NCBI GenBank assembly: GCA_016706545.1
Contig: JADJJK010000009.1
Coordinates: forward strand, 124,001 to 188,000
Direction of reading: 5' to 3'
Length of the DNA stretch: 64,000 nt
DNA from: Myxococcales bacterium
Lineage (GTDB): Bacteria > Myxococcota_A > Polyangia > Haliangiales > Haliangiaceae
Position 1 is the stretch's first letter. Each line of letters starts with the position of its first letter. The notes beneath the pieces are model-generated. The model had not been told where the DNA came from and made no database searches. It was given only the letters and a program-made list of their open reading frames with translations. Both the position numbers and the translations under genes were made by a program. Below, one piece after another: positions 8,527-17,575 of the stretch.

Positions 8527-10407
8527 ATGCGCGAGCCTCTCTCCGTCGAGGAAGTTCAAGCGCTCGGCGAACACATCGCCGAGCAAGCGGTCCACCTGGA
8601 CGCCGCCATGCATCGCCTGCTCGCTGACCTGCGGACGTTCGACGCGGCCGGCGGCTGGTACCGCCAGGGCTTTGGCACCTGCGCCCACTGGCTGAGCTGG
8701 CGCGTGGGCTGGGATCTTGGCACTGCGCGCGAGCACCTGCGCGTGGCCAGGGCGCTGCACACCTTGCCGCGAGTATCAGAGGCATTGTCCGCCGGGCAGA
8801 TCTCCTATTCCAAGACGCGCGCCATCACGCGCGTGGCCACGGCCGCCACCGAGGCGGTGCTGTTGGGCTATGCGCAGCACTGCACCGCCAGCCAGCTCGA
8901 GACCGTGTGCCGCAAGGTCGGCGTGCTCGGTGCCGACGCCGCCAGCCGAGCCACACGCCCGCACCACAGCGAGCGCTACGTGGCGCACACGACGACGGCC
9001 TCTGGCATGGTGTGCGTCAAGGCGTGCCTGCGCCCCGACGAGGCCGCGCTGCTCTTGCAAGTGTTGCAGCAAGCGGCCGTGGACTGCACGCGAGCGCCGG
9101 AGGAGGCAACCGCGGAGGTTGCGAACGTTTCCGCGGAAGCGCCAGCACCTGCTGAGCGATCGGCTGACGTTTCCGCGGAAGCGCCAGCACCTGTTGAGCG
9201 ATCGGCTGACGTTTCCGCGGAAGCGCAGCGCTCTTCCACCGCGACCACCACGCGCCGCCCGTACAACCGCGCAGATGGCCTGATGTCCCTGGTCCACGGC
9301 TACGCACGAGGTAGCCACGCCGAGCGCGCGCCCGTCGAGTTGATCGTCACCGTGCCCGTTGCGCTGTTGCAGCAGTCCACCGCGACTACCGACTCCGCCA
9401 CCGGCACCACCGACTCCGCCACCGATATCTCCGCCACCACCGATGTAGCCCTCGCGCCCGTCTCCTTCACCGACCGCGGCGCCTCGCTGCCGGTCGCCCT
9501 CACCGTCGAGTCCGACCTCGCGCTCTCTCCGCAAGCCACCCGCCGCCTGGCCTGCGACTGCGGCCTGGTCGTCGCCACCGTCGTCGCCACCGTCGTCGCC
9601 ACCGTCGCCGCCACCGTCGCCGCAGCTGCCGTCACCGACGCAGCCCCACTCTCCGTCGGCCGCAAGACCCGCACCATCCCCGCCGCCCTCAAGCGCGCCT
9701 TGCTGCTGCGCGATCGCACCTGCCGCTTCCCCGGCTGCGACCATCGCCTGTTCTTCGAGGGCCACCACCTGCAACACTGGGCCGATGGCGGCGAGACCAA
9801 TCTCGACAATCTCGCGCTGCTCTGCTCGCTCCACCATACGTACGTGCATGACCGCGGCTATCGCATCACGCAATCCGCCTCTGGCGCGCTCGCCTTCGAA
9901 GATCCGCAGGGCCGCGCCGTCGTCCCGCTGCCGCCGCGCCCCGCGCCGCCGCTGCTCGGCTGGCCGGCGCTGCGAGCCGCCAACGCCGCCCTGCCGCTGT
10001 CTGCATCCACCGGCCAGTGCCGCTGGCGAGGCGAGCGCGTCGATAGCTGGGACGCCGCCGCCACCGTCGCGCGCATCCAGCGCCGCGCCGACGCAGCGTT
10101 CCCCTGGACACCGGCACCGCCCTCACCACCCTCGTCACTCCCATCTCTCGCCGATCCCCCGCTCGATCCCGACGGCCTCCCGCAGCGCGGCCTGTGGGAC
10201 GACCTCGACCGCCACAGCGCCATCGAGCGCTGGGTCCTCGCCGAGATGGAAGCTACCGGCGTCGACCCGCTCTTACGTCGGCCGCCCCTTGCCGGACCAC
10301 CTGCAGCACCCGTCCCAGCGCCCACCGCAGCGTCCGTCGCAGCGGCGGTCGTAACGTCCATCGAACCATCCGCCCACCTCGCGCAGCAGGTGGTCAGCGT
10401 TGCCTAG
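8527..10407 (+). CDS. DUF222 / HNH endonuclease (13E12-like), copy A
   Basis: A 626-aa member of the DUF222-HNH family, related in architecture to the REP13E12 proteins of actinobacteria. The N-terminal half (about 1-200, EALSAGQISYSKTRAITRVA) matches the DUF222 pattern. Residues about 200-240 are in-frame 14-residue repeats (VSAEAPAPAERSAD). The HNH domain near residues 393-445 shows CRFPGCDHR, EGHHLQHWADGG and NLALLCSLHH, with both zinc-type Cys and the catalytic His. The ATG at 8527 is the start shared with copy B; the upstream open frame is rejected because it translates repeated non-coding DNA. No clear ribosome binding site is seen. The TAG overlaps the stop of the convergent M16 gene. 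Nuclease activity is expected for the fold; the biological role is unknown. Confidence 0.85.
   Translation: MREPLSVEEVQALGEHIAEQAVHLDAAMHRLLADLRTFDAAGGWYRQGFGTCAHWLSWRVGWDLGTAREHLRVARALHTLPRVSEALSAGQISYSKTRAITRVATAATEAVLLGYAQHCTASQLETVCRKVGVLGADAASRATRPHHSERYVAHTTTASGMVCVKACLRPDEAALLLQVLQQAAVDCTRAPEEATAEVANVSAEAPAPAERSADVSAEAPAPVERSADVSAEAQRSSTATTTRRPYNRADGLMSLVHGYARGSHAERAPVELIVTVPVALLQQSTATTDSATGTTDSATDISATTDVALAPVSFTDRGASLPVALTVESDLALSPQATRRLACDCGLVVATVVATVVATVAATVAAAAVTDAAPLSVGRKTRTIPAALKRALLLRDRTCRFPGCDHRLFFEGHHLQHWADGGETNLDNLALLCSLHHTYVHDRGYRITQSASGALAFEDPQGRAVVPLPPRPAPPLLGWPALRAANAALPLSASTGQCRWRGERVDSWDAAATVARIQRRADAAFPWTPAPPSPPSSLPSLADPPLDPDGLPQRGLWDDLDRHSAIERWVLAEMEATGVDPLLRRPPLAGPPAAPVPAPTAASVAAAVVTSIEPSAHLAQQVVSVA
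9124..9230 (+). repeat. 42-bp in-frame repeats carrying TTCCGCGGAA, copy A
   Basis: Two full 42-bp units (9124-9165, 9166-9207) and a partial third sit between the DUF222 and HNH domains. Each contains GTTTCCGCGGAAGCG, whose core TTCCGCGGAA is a perfect palindrome. The same palindrome occurs in the non-coding part of the element. Confidence 0.9.
9568..9627 (+). repeat. 12-bp tandem repeats in the HNH gene, copy A
   Basis: Three GTCGTCGCCACC units and two variants encode a VVAT/VAAT run just before the HNH domain. Copy B has only one such unit at the equivalent place, so this looks like recent slippage expansion. Confidence 0.85.
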
Positions 10408-13289
10408 CGCAGCGTCTTGCCGTCGACGTCGAGCACCTTGACCTCGCCCAGGTTCAGGGCGCGGATGCCGGCCTCGATCTTCTTGAGATCTCCCACGATG
10501 ATCCAGGTCATCGAGTCCGGCTTGAGGGTGGCCGCCGCGGCCTGGACCTTGGCGGGCGTCAGCTCCTTGATGCGCGCGGCGCGCACCTGCTCGTAGTCGT
10601 CCGGGCGGCCGTACAGCTCGATGGCGCCGATCGCGGCGAGCACGGCGTTGGCGGTCTCGAACGAGCCGGGGAGCGCCAGCACCTCGGACGACTGCAGCTT
10701 GGACACCTCCTGCGGCGACGCCGGCGTCTTGCCGGTGACGTAGTCTCGCAGCTCGCGCAAGATCTCCTTGGCCGAGTCCGCGGTCTTGTCGATCTGCACC
10801 GCCGCCGAGGCGACCCAGGTGCGCTGGCCCACCGCGCCGGTGAGGCTCGAGTACGAGCCATACGCCCAGTGCTTGCTCTCACGCAGGTTCATGTTGAGGC
10901 GCGAGCTGAACTCACCGCCGAGCACGCCGTTGGCCAGCTCCAGCTCGATGGCGAGCGGATCCTTGGAGGAGGGCGCGACCTGGCCGACCAGGATGTTGGC
11001 CTGGATGGCGCCGGGCTGATCGACCAGGAACACGCGCGACTTGGTGGGCAGCTTGACCGACGCCAGCTCGAGCTTTGGCAGCGCGGTGGCGGGAGCCTTC
11101 CAGGCGCCAAAGACCGCCTCGAGCTTGCCGGTGATCTCGGCGAGGGTGGTGTCGCCCACCACGATCACCACCGCGTTGTCCGGACGGAGCCAGTCCTTCA
11201 TCCAGGCCTGCATGTCTTCGCGCCGCAGCGCCGCGATGCCAGCCTCCGTGCCGGTGCCCGTCGTCGGAATCGCGTACGGGTGGCCGGCGCCAAACAAGAG
11301 GAGCGGCGCCAGGCGGCGGGTCAGGCTCTGCGGTCGCGCCTTCTCCTGCTTGATGGCGGCGAGCCACTCGGCGCGCACCCGGGCGATCTCCTTCTCTTCC
11401 AGCCGGGGGCGCATCACCACGTCGGCGAGCACGGCCAGCGAGTCATCGAGCTTGTCCTTGAGCGCGGACAGCCGGACCGAGGCGGAGTCGAGGCTCGCGT
11501 TGCTGCCAAGGTTTGCCCCCAGCGACTCCAGGCGGTCGCCGAGCGCCAGCACATCGTAGGGGCCAGCGCCCTCGTCCAGCATGCCCATGGTGAAGGCGGC
11601 GCTGCCAGGCTTGCGGCCGTGGTCCGAGGCGAACCCGGCGCCGACAAAGCCCATGGTGAGCTGGATGAGCGGCAAGCCGGGGCGCTCGGCCAGCACCACC
11701 TTGATCCCGTTGCTGAGCGTCTTGCGCTGCAGCGCGGGGAAGCGGAGCTGCGGGAAGCTCGCCGGCATCGGCACGCCCGCCTTGCGGTCGACGTCCGAGG
11801 CCACCGCGCGCAGGTTCCTGGCGGCGGGCATCACCTTGGTGGGCGGCAGGTTTGCCACCGCCGGCTCCTCCAGCACGGCGGCGCGCTCGCCGGGGGTCAC
11901 CACCAGCGTGAAGTCGCCGCGGCGGAGCCAGGCGTGTCCGGCGGCCTTGACCTGCGCGGCGGTGGCCCGCGCCAGCGCGGCCTGCGCATCGCGGAAGCAG
12001 CCAGGCTTGCCGGTGAACACGGCGCACTCGGCCAGCACGTCGGCCTTGCCGCCGAAGCCGCCGATGCGCTCGATGCCGCGCACGAACGAGGCCTGCAGCA
12101 CGGTGCGCGCGCGCTCGACCTCTTCCTTGCTGGGGCCCACGGCGAGCAGCTTGCCGAGCTCCTCGGCCATCGCCGCTTCGACCTTGGCCGGCTCCACGCC
12201 CTGCTTGACATCGGCTTGCAGGACGAACAGCGAGCCCAGCTCGGAGTCGTAGAGCGCGGCGGAGACGTTGTCGACGAGCTTGTCCTGGAACACCAGTCGC
12301 TTGTCCAGCCGCGACGAGCGCGCGCCGCCAAGGACGTGCGCTAGCAGGCGGAGCTGCTCGAAGTCCGCCGCGGTGGCCGCTGGCACGTTCCACACGCGGT
12401 ACACCCGCGCCTGCGGCACGGTGTCGGTCATCATCGCGCGGGTGGAGGTGGTGCGCGGCGCCACCTGCGCCGGCATCTTGCGCACGCTGGCCGAGGGCGC
12501 GATGTCGCCGAAGTAGCGGGTCACCTTGGCCTTGGCGGTGGCGAGGTCGATGTCGCCCGCGAGGACCAGCACGGCGTTGTTGGGGCCATACCAGCTCCGG
12601 AACCAGTTCTTGACGTCCTCGAGTCCAGCCGCGTTCAGATCGTTCATCGAGCCGATCACGGTGTGGTGGTAAGGATGGCCTTCGGGATAGCTGCCCTTGA
12701 GCAGCGCCTCGTACACGCGGCCGTATGGCTGGTTCTCGCCCTGCCGCTTCTCGTTCTGGACCACGCCGCGCTGCTCGTCGAGCACCGCCTGATCGATCGC
12801 GCCGAGCAGGTGGCCCATGCGATCGGACTCCATCCACAGCGCCATGTCGAGCGCGGTGGTGGGCACGTTCTCGAAGTAGTTGGTGCGGTCGGTGTTGGTG
12901 GTGCCGTTCTGGTCGGTGGCGCCGACCAGCTCGAACGGCTCGAAGAACTCGCCCTTGTGGTTCTCCGAGCCCTGGAACATCAGGTGTTCGAACAGGTGGG
13001 CAAAGCCGCTGCGGCCGCGCGGCTCGTCCTTGGCGCCCACGTGGTACCAGACGTTGACCGCGACGATGGGGGCCTTGCGATCGGTGTGGACGATGACGCG
13101 CAGCCCGTTGGGCAACGTGAACTGCTCGAACGGGATGTCGACCTTGGCGCTCCTGGCCGGCGGCGTGACCGCTGCCTTGCGCGCGGCCGGCGCAGCCGCG
13201 GTGATGGAGGGGGCGGCCCACAGCGCACAAGTGGTCAGCGCGACAGTGGCGGCGGCGGGGAAACGGCGAGGGCGAAGCGATGAAAACAT
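10404..13289 (-). CDS. M16 family zinc metallopeptidase, two-domain
   Basis: A 961-aa secreted protein with two M16 (pitrilysin-like) units, so a complete clamshell in one chain. The first unit carries the inverted zinc motif HLFEH at residues 98-102 and the distal glutamate region RGVVQNEKRQG about 75 residues later. The second unit (from about residue 510) lacks an HxxEH and is the usual inactive half. Residues 1-30 form a signal peptide (VALTTCALWAAPSITAAA). The start was set at the ATG at 13289 because it directly precedes this signal; the longer open frame upstream is Arg-rich. It probably degrades peptides in the periplasm or outside. The gene stands alone and its stop codon overlaps that of the convergent HNH gene. 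Confidence 0.92.
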   Translation of the reverse strand: MFSSLRPRRFPAAATVALTTCALWAAPSITAAAPAARKAAVTPPARSAKVDIPFEQFTLPNGLRVIVHTDRKAPIVAVNVWYHVGAKDEPRGRSGFAHLFEHLMFQGSENHKGEFFEPFELVGATDQNGTTNTDRTNYFENVPTTALDMALWMESDRMGHLLGAIDQAVLDEQRGVVQNEKRQGENQPYGRVYEALLKGSYPEGHPYHHTVIGSMNDLNAAGLEDVKNWFRSWYGPNNAVLVLAGDIDLATAKAKVTRYFGDIAPSASVRKMPAQVAPRTTSTRAMMTDTVPQARVYRVWNVPAATAADFEQLRLLAHVLGGARSSRLDKRLVFQDKLVDNVSAALYDSELGSLFVLQADVKQGVEPAKVEAAMAEELGKLLAVGPSKEEVERARTVLQASFVRGIERIGGFGGKADVLAECAVFTGKPGCFRDAQAALARATAAQVKAAGHAWLRRGDFTLVVTPGERAAVLEEPAVANLPPTKVMPAARNLRAVASDVDRKAGVPMPASFPQLRFPALQRKTLSNGIKVVLAERPGLPLIQLTMGFVGAGFASDHGRKPGSAAFTMGMLDEGAGPYDVLALGDRLESLGANLGSNASLDSASVRLSALKDKLDDSLAVLADVVMRPRLEEKEIARVRAEWLAAIKQEKARPQSLTRRLAPLLLFGAGHPYAIPTTGTGTEAGIAALRREDMQAWMKDWLRPDNAVVIVVGDTTLAEITGKLEAVFGAWKAPATALPKLELASVKLPTKSRVFLVDQPGAIQANILVGQVAPSSKDPLAIELELANGVLGGEFSSRLNMNLRESKHWAYGSYSSLTGAVGQRTWVASAAVQIDKTADSAKEILRELRDYVTGKTPASPQEVSKLQSSEVLALPGSFETANAVLAAIGAIELYGRPDDYEQVRAARIKELTPAKVQAAAATLKPDSMTWIIVGDLKKIEAGIRALNLGEVKVLDVDGKTLR

Positions 13290-13634
13290 GCGGTTCCTCG
13301 AGAGTGAAGGCGCGCGAGCCGCGCCAGGCCGGTATGCTGTAACACTACCGCTCGCTCGGCGGGCAGCATTCCTCATGGAGTGTCGCTGGGGAGCTATGAC
13401 AGAGGCTCTGCGAGCTGCGCAGTCTCCGCGGCTCAGAGCTCTTCGCTTCACGTCGCACGGCGTCCCAGTCCTGTCACAGTCCGGTCGCGGCAGCGTGACG
13501 CGCAGCGCCGTGGCGCTCGTGCGAGCTCGTGCTTGCGGTCGCCGCCGCTCGCGGCGGCGCTGGTGCCGCAGCGCCGGGCGCAATTCCCTTCTGATGCAAC
13601 CGGGTTGCGCGAGATCCATGATGTCATGCGCCGC
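13290..13634. other. Intergenic region between divergent genes
   Basis: 345 bp between the M16 peptidase and the GFA-like gene. It should hold both promoters. No palindrome, repeat or convincing -35/-10 pair was identified. Open frames here are Arg/Ser-rich and not credible genes. Confidence 0.6.
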
Positions 13635-13997
13635 ATGAGCGAAGCCAGGACGTACGAAGGGTCATGCCACTGTGGTGCTGTGCAGTTCACCGCGCAGCTT
13701 GATCTGTCCGAGCCAGTGATGGCGTGCAATTGTTCCATCTGCTCCCGGGCCGGCTGGCTCTTGACGTTCGTGCCCGAGGCGAGCGTGCAGGTGACCTCCG
13801 GGCGGGACCAGCTCACTGACTACCAGTTCGGCAAGAAGCAGCTTCACCACGTGTTCTGCCGGGTCTGCGGGATCCACGCCTTCTGTCAGGGCGCTGGCCC
13901 CGATGGCGCGATGATGTACGCGGTCAACGCGCGCTGCCTGGCCGGGGTCGATCCGGAGGCGTTGCAGGTGACCCGCTACGACGGCAAGAGCCTGTAG
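13635..13997 (+). CDS. GFA family (Mis12/CENP-V fold) protein
   Basis: A 120-aa protein with the full zinc-cysteine pattern of the GFA family: GSCHCGAVQF near the N-terminus, CNCSICSRAGW near residue 36 and HHVFCRVCGIHAF near residue 76. The family is named after glutathione-dependent formaldehyde-activating enzyme, but most members have no proven activity, so a specific reaction should not be assumed. The ATG at 13635 gives the usual family length; an in-frame ATG at 13626 would add three residues. It is apparently monocistronic, with the next gene convergent. Confidence 0.85.
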   Translation: MSEARTYEGSCHCGAVQFTAQLDLSEPVMACNCSICSRAGWLLTFVPEASVQVTSGRDQLTDYQFGKKQLHHVFCRVCGIHAFCQGAGPDGAMMYAVNARCLAGVDPEALQVTRYDGKSL

Positions 13998-14033
13998 CCA
14001 GCGCTTAGGGCGCGCGGCCTGCGCGGCGCCCGC

Positions 14034-14834
14034 TCAGCCAAGCGCGAACGCGGCGACGAGCGTCGCGAGCACCAGGACCGCGCCGATCGCCACCGCGCGC
14101 AGCAGCTCGGCGCGCTGTCGTCGGTGCGCTCGCAGCCTCTCGACCTCGGCTTCGCGCGCCTCGGCGGCCGCGACCGCGGCGCGATCGTCTGGCGCCGCGC
14201 GAAACGGCGGGCCCACGAGCGGCACCGGCACGGCGTCCTCGGCCTGGTCATAGGCTTGCTTGACGCGGCCGGCGATGCCGGCGACGAGCTGCAGCGCCCG
14301 CCGCGCGTCCCCCTCGTCGAGTAGCCAGCCAGGAAGCGCCATGCGCAGCACGCGCTGCGTGGTGCGCTCGGTCGTCAGCTCCACGGCAAAAAAGTGAGAG
14401 AGCTGCGCGCGCGTGGGCGCGTCGAGCAAGCGCCTGACCACGTCCATGGGCGCCGCCTCCAGCGCAAACTCGCGATCGAAGGCCTCGTCTCCCAGCGCGG
14501 TGCCTTCGTGAACCTCGCCGCTTGCGCCCAGCCCGCCGAGCAAGCCCTTGCTCTTGACGCGGAGCTCCAGCGAGTCGCCAGGTAGCGCGGCGGTGACCTC
14601 CGTCCAGTCGCGGCGGCTGCGGCCGGTCTCGTTGCGGGTGACAAGCGCCAGGGTCGCGCGCGGTCCAAGCGCGTCGCCCCAGGCGCGATGATCGTCGTGC
14701 TCGCCGCCGAGGAGCCTGGCGGCCGCGCGGAGCGCGGCGAGCTTGGCCTCGCCGCGCCGCCTTCGGTGCTGGACCACCGCCGCGGCGAAGAGCCCCAGCG
14801 CGCTCACCACGAACAACAGGAGCCCGGCGTTCAT
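14034..14834 (-). CDS. Hypothetical membrane protein with two terminal TM segments
   Basis: Not recognised. The 266-aa protein has a TM helix at residues 3-22 (GLLLFVVSALGLFAAAVV) and another at the very end (LLRAVAIGAVLVLATLVAAF), with a soluble domain of about 220 residues between. The domain has a mixed alpha/beta pattern and a basic helix just before the last TM. Both ends may lie in the same membrane with the domain on one side. No catalytic motif was found. It is convergent with the GFA gene, and its upstream side faces a LamG gene remnant. Confidence 0.7.
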   Translation of the reverse strand: MNAGLLLFVVSALGLFAAAVVQHRRRRGEAKLAALRAAARLLGGEHDDHRAWGDALGPRATLALVTRNETGRSRRDWTEVTAALPGDSLELRVKSKGLLGGLGASGEVHEGTALGDEAFDREFALEAAPMDVVRRLLDAPTRAQLSHFFAVELTTERTTQRVLRMALPGWLLDEGDARRALQLVAGIAGRVKQAYDQAEDAVPVPLVGPPFRAAPDDRAAVAAAEAREAEVERLRAHRRQRAELLRAVAIGAVLVLATLVAAFALG

Positions 14835-14911
14835 GCCTGAGACTGTAGCGCAAGACCGCGGCGGAGGGCGCCGCGGCGCCGCGTCCGGCGCGGGTCCTGG
14901 TCTTCGCGGCG

Positions 14912-15100
14912 CTACTCGCAGGGCAGCGCCGTCGAGAGCAGCCAGACATCATCGATCGCGCCCATCACGCCGTCGAAGAACTCGAGCGCAGGATCGGCGG
15001 CGCACGCCGTGCCGTCGATCCTGTTCGTCAAACCCATGGGCACCGCCGCGAGCCTGGAACTTCGCAAACGCTCGGTGGGCGATGGCTTCCTCTCGAACAA
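14912..15100 (-). pseudogene. C-terminal fragment of a LamG lipoprotein gene
   Basis: The last codons read FFDGVMGAIDDVWLLSTALPCE, nearly the same as the C-terminus FFDGAMDDVRLLSTALPCE of the intact LamG gene at 16265-17575. The DNA is also almost identical for about 50 bp, including a few bases past the stop. Nothing upstream matches a LamG domain or signal peptide, so this is a truncated duplicate. It marks one edge of a local duplication or recombination event. Confidence 0.7.
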
Positions 15101-15124
15101 AGTTGATGGTTGTTTGTGCCCAGC

Positions 15125-15532
15125 TCAACGCTGGATGCTGGCCGTGAGTAGCTGGCTGCTCGACGGCATCAACGTGGTGGGGGACGGCTCTGCCGTGATG
15201 AACATGGTGAAGCTCTGAAGCGGCGTCACGGTGTTCAGGGTGCCGTGCAGGTCGCTGTCTACCCGGAGCGCTCCCAGGTTCTGCGACGTGTCCTGGCCGA
15301 GCGCCTGCGCCCAGACGACGTAGATCGTGGCACCCGAGGCGACCCGTTCCGGAGGCGCCAGGTGGCGCACTTCGATCCGGAGCGCGGTGTTGCCGTTCGC
15401 GGCCGAGGACGCCGTGACCATTCCCTGGGCGGCCGGGATGGTCGGGCTGGTCATCATGCGGATCGTTCGCGGGCTCGCGGCGCACCCCGCGATGGTGAGT
15501 GCGGCGATCGCCATCCAGTGTCGGTTGCTCAT
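15125..15532 (-). CDS. Small hypothetical lipoprotein
   Basis: A 135-aa protein with a lipoprotein signal (MAIAALTIAGCAAS, lipobox IAGC, Cys near residue 17), so probably anchored to a membrane. The mature part is predicted all-beta (ALRIEVRHLAPPERV, ATIYVVWAQ, ALRVDSDLHGTLNTVTP) and resembles small immunoglobulin-like or anti-sigma-K-like domains, but no family is certain. The start MSNRHW was chosen because it directly precedes the hydrophobic core. It lies 60 bp downstream of the PRC-barrel gene on the same strand, so the two may be co-transcribed. Confidence 0.7.
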   Translation of the reverse strand: MSNRHWMAIAALTIAGCAASPRTIRMMTSPTIPAAQGMVTASSAANGNTALRIEVRHLAPPERVASGATIYVVWAQALGQDTSQNLGALRVDSDLHGTLNTVTPLQSFTMFITAEPSPTTLMPSSSQLLTASIQR

Positions 15533-15592
15533 CTTGTTCCTCGTTTCACGGTTGTCCTGGCCAGCGACGGCGGCCAAGCTCGGGGGGAGGTG

Positions 15593-15898
15593 TCAGTCAT
15601 GGAGGGGCTTCTCCTCGTCATCGCAAGACAGCACGGCGCGTAGCCCGTCCACCGGGACCGAGAGGACGACCGTGTCGCCGACCGACTGGATCATGCGCAC
15701 GGGGATCTCGAGCGCGCCGGCGTGGAAGGTGCTGCGATGGGCGCCGAGCTGGTCAGCGATATCCTTGTTCAGCGAGACCTGGAGCGACTCCACGCGCCAG
15801 GCGTCGCTATCCAGGAACAGGGCATTGACCTCGCCGATCACTTGCCCGTCTGCCGAGATGACGGTTCGGCCTCGAAGGTTTTCGTCGGACAAGCGCAT
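15593..15898 (-). CDS. PRC-barrel domain protein
   Basis: A 101-aa single-domain protein. The N-terminal half (RLSDENLRGRTVISADGQ, IGEVNALFLDSDAWRVESL) matches the PRC-barrel pattern: Leu-Arg-Gly-x-x-Val, a Gly-x-x-Ile-Gly turn and an Asp-rich strand, as in RimM and photosynthetic reaction-centre H subunits. Stand-alone versions occur in stress-related or envelope-associated proteins. The ATG at 15898 is preferred over the one 15 bp upstream because GGGAG lies eight bases before it. There is no signal peptide, so it is cytoplasmic. The function is unknown. Confidence 0.82.
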   Translation of the reverse strand: MRLSDENLRGRTVISADGQVIGEVNALFLDSDAWRVESLQVSLNKDIADQLGAHRSTFHAGALEIPVRMIQSVGDTVVLSVPVDGLRAVLSCDDEEKPLHD

Positions 15899-15913
15899 GT
15901 TCCACTCTCCCAT

Positions 15914-16264
15914 CGGCTGTCGTGGTGAAGGTCACCAACGGGAGGGTGTAGTTGCAAGGAACGCGCCGCACCTGCCGAGCGCCGCGTCGCGGCCAGGGCC
16001 GCGGTCGTCAGCGAGGCGTGAGCGAGGCGTCTGCGAGGAGTCTGCAGCGTTGCCGACAAGTGACCGACGAGTGACCGACGAGCGCGCCGCTTACCCGGTC
16101 GGCGGTCGCGCTCGCTCAAGGAGCGGCCGGACCGGGAGGTCCATCAGATCGATGGAACGCATGCATCCGAATGAAGGAGATCGGCGAGCGGGCGCTGGCG
16201 GCGGCCGCTCACGTCGTGGACCTCGAGACCTTCGCCAGCGAGCGCAAGCGCTGCGCCCGCGGCG
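15914..16264. other. Intergenic region with short direct repeats
   Basis: 351 bp between the PRC-barrel start and the LamG stop. It contains a direct repeat GTGACCGACGA (around 16060-16081) and a short open frame from 16171 with a possible ribosome site, whose end runs into the LamG-like sequence. That frame may be a gene truncated by the same duplication that left the fragment at 14912. No confident gene. Confidence 0.45.
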
Positions 16265-17575
16265 CTACTCGCAGGGCAGCGCCGTCGAGAGCAGCCGGAC
16301 ATCATCCATCGCGCCGTCGAAGAACGCGCCCGGCGACCACTTCACGTTCTTGCCGAGATAGGGCGGGTACGACGACGTCAGCTTGCCGCCGGGCAGCGCG
16401 TAGTTCAAGGCCTGCTTGTTGTTGATACAGAGCGTCACCTTGCTGCCGGTGTGGACCAGCCGCACGAACTGCCACGTGGTGGAGTTTGGATAGTCGACGA
16501 AGGTCCCGGCGTAGCCGCCCGCGCCACCGTTGACCCGGGTGCAGCTCAGCGACTCGATGATGACCCTGCCCGGCGAGTACAGGTCGACGCTGACGCCGCC
16601 CGTGTTGTCGAGATCGTGATCGGAGTAGGCGTAGCTGCCGTAGATCTCGTTGACGGTCTTGGCCTGCATCCAGAACTGCAACGTCACGTCCCCCGCCTTG
16701 CTGGGGACCTCCAGGCCCTTGTAGTACTTGCCAGGGGCGATGACCGCGGCCTGGCCGAGCTCCATGAAGGGGCCCGGTCCCAGCGTGGGCGGCACCTCGG
16801 TGTCGTCGCCGACGTCCTGATACTGGTAGCTGGTGAAGGCCGCGCCGCAGGCGTTGGTCACCGTGTTGCCGGTCGCGCCGTCGAAGGTCAGGCCGATCTT
16901 GCACGACGACGGCGTGCCGACGTCGCTGATGAACAGCTCGACGCCGATGTCGGTGGCGCCGCCGGAGGCGGGGGCAAAGGCCAGCAGCAGGCGGTCGCCG
17001 GGCAGGACGTCGGCGGACACCACCTGCTCGAGCAGGGTGCCCGCGGCGGCGCTGCCGGTGAACAGCGAGTCCTCGCGGCTGTTGCGGTAGATGCGGAGCT
17101 GCTGCTCCGGCGCGTCGGCGGGCACGAGGACGCGGACGCCGAGCTTGGCCACGCGCTTGCTGGTGACGGTGAACTCGAGCGCTGGATCGGCGGCGCTCGA
17201 GCCGCCGGCGGTGGACACCAGGAGGGCGCCGGGGAGCGCGGCGCAGGCTGCCGCGCCGGGCTTGTCCGCGCAGGTGGTGAAGCCGTTGGCCGGATCTTCG
17301 CCCACCGCGCGCTTGCTGGCCGCGGTCATGGGCACCCAGGTGCGGTTGCGGCGGTCTTCCACGTAGCGCCAGCCGCGCTTGGGGGTCGCCGCCTGAAAGT
17401 CACGCGCAGCGTCGCCCAGGCACTCGGCCGGGCACGTGGTGCCGACCACGTCGGGGTCGTCGCCCGCTCCGTCTTCGAACAAGGATTGCTTGCAGCCGCC
17501 AGATGCGGCCACCGCGAGCGTCAGCAGCGCGGCGGTGGCGATGCGCCGGTACAAAACGGGGGATCTCAGAACCAT
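16265..17575 (-). CDS. LamG-domain lipoprotein
   Basis: A 436-aa exported lipoprotein: signal segment at residues 10-27 ending in AASGGC, with Cys28 as the likely lipidation site. Residues about 230-436 form a LamG/concanavalin-type jellyroll (LTFDGATGNTVTNACG, VTLQFWMQAKTVNEIYGSY, WQFVRLVHTGSKVTLCINN), a fold that commonly binds carbohydrates or proteins. The middle part (110-220) is a separate beta-rich domain. The start codon overlaps the preceding gene by 10 bp, so it is translated with the kinase and TPR/PEGA genes and may be a surface sensor or output of that pathway. A truncated copy of its 3' end lies at 14912. Confidence 0.8.
   Translation of the reverse strand: MVLRSPVLYRRIATAALLTLAVAASGGCKQSLFEDGAGDDPDVVGTTCPAECLGDAARDFQAATPKRGWRYVEDRRNRTWVPMTAASKRAVGEDPANGFTTCADKPGAAACAALPGALLVSTAGGSSAADPALEFTVTSKRVAKLGVRVLVPADAPEQQLRIYRNSREDSLFTGSAAAGTLLEQVVSADVLPGDRLLLAFAPASGGATDIGVELFISDVGTPSSCKIGLTFDGATGNTVTNACGAAFTSYQYQDVGDDTEVPPTLGPGPFMELGQAAVIAPGKYYKGLEVPSKAGDVTLQFWMQAKTVNEIYGSYAYSDHDLDNTGGVSVDLYSPGRVIIESLSCTRVNGGAGGYAGTFVDYPNSTTWQFVRLVHTGSKVTLCINNKQALNYALPGGKLTSSYPPYLGKNVKWSPGAFFDGAMDDVRLLSTALPCE

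Larger units (their letters stand above)
7844..10407 (+). mobile_element. Repeated DUF222-HNH element, copy A
   Basis: About 2.56 kb that recurs at 37611-40281 (copy B) and, heavily deleted, at 40296-40662 (copy C). It holds imperfect 18-19-bp tandem repeats (7844-7920), about 600 bp of conserved non-coding DNA with a hairpin, an AT-rich tract (8281-8338) that stands out from its GC-rich surroundings, and one HNH gene. Compared with B and C, this copy lacks the outer left segment beginning CACATCATGCGCGCAG. The right end coincides with the last codons of the gene. No classical transposase or obvious terminal inverted repeats were found. Confidence 0.6.

Noticed and set aside
13290..13634. N-terminal extensions of the M16 and GFA genes into this gap
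   Set aside because: Internal ATGs directly precede the signal peptide and the conserved family start; the extensions are low-complexity.
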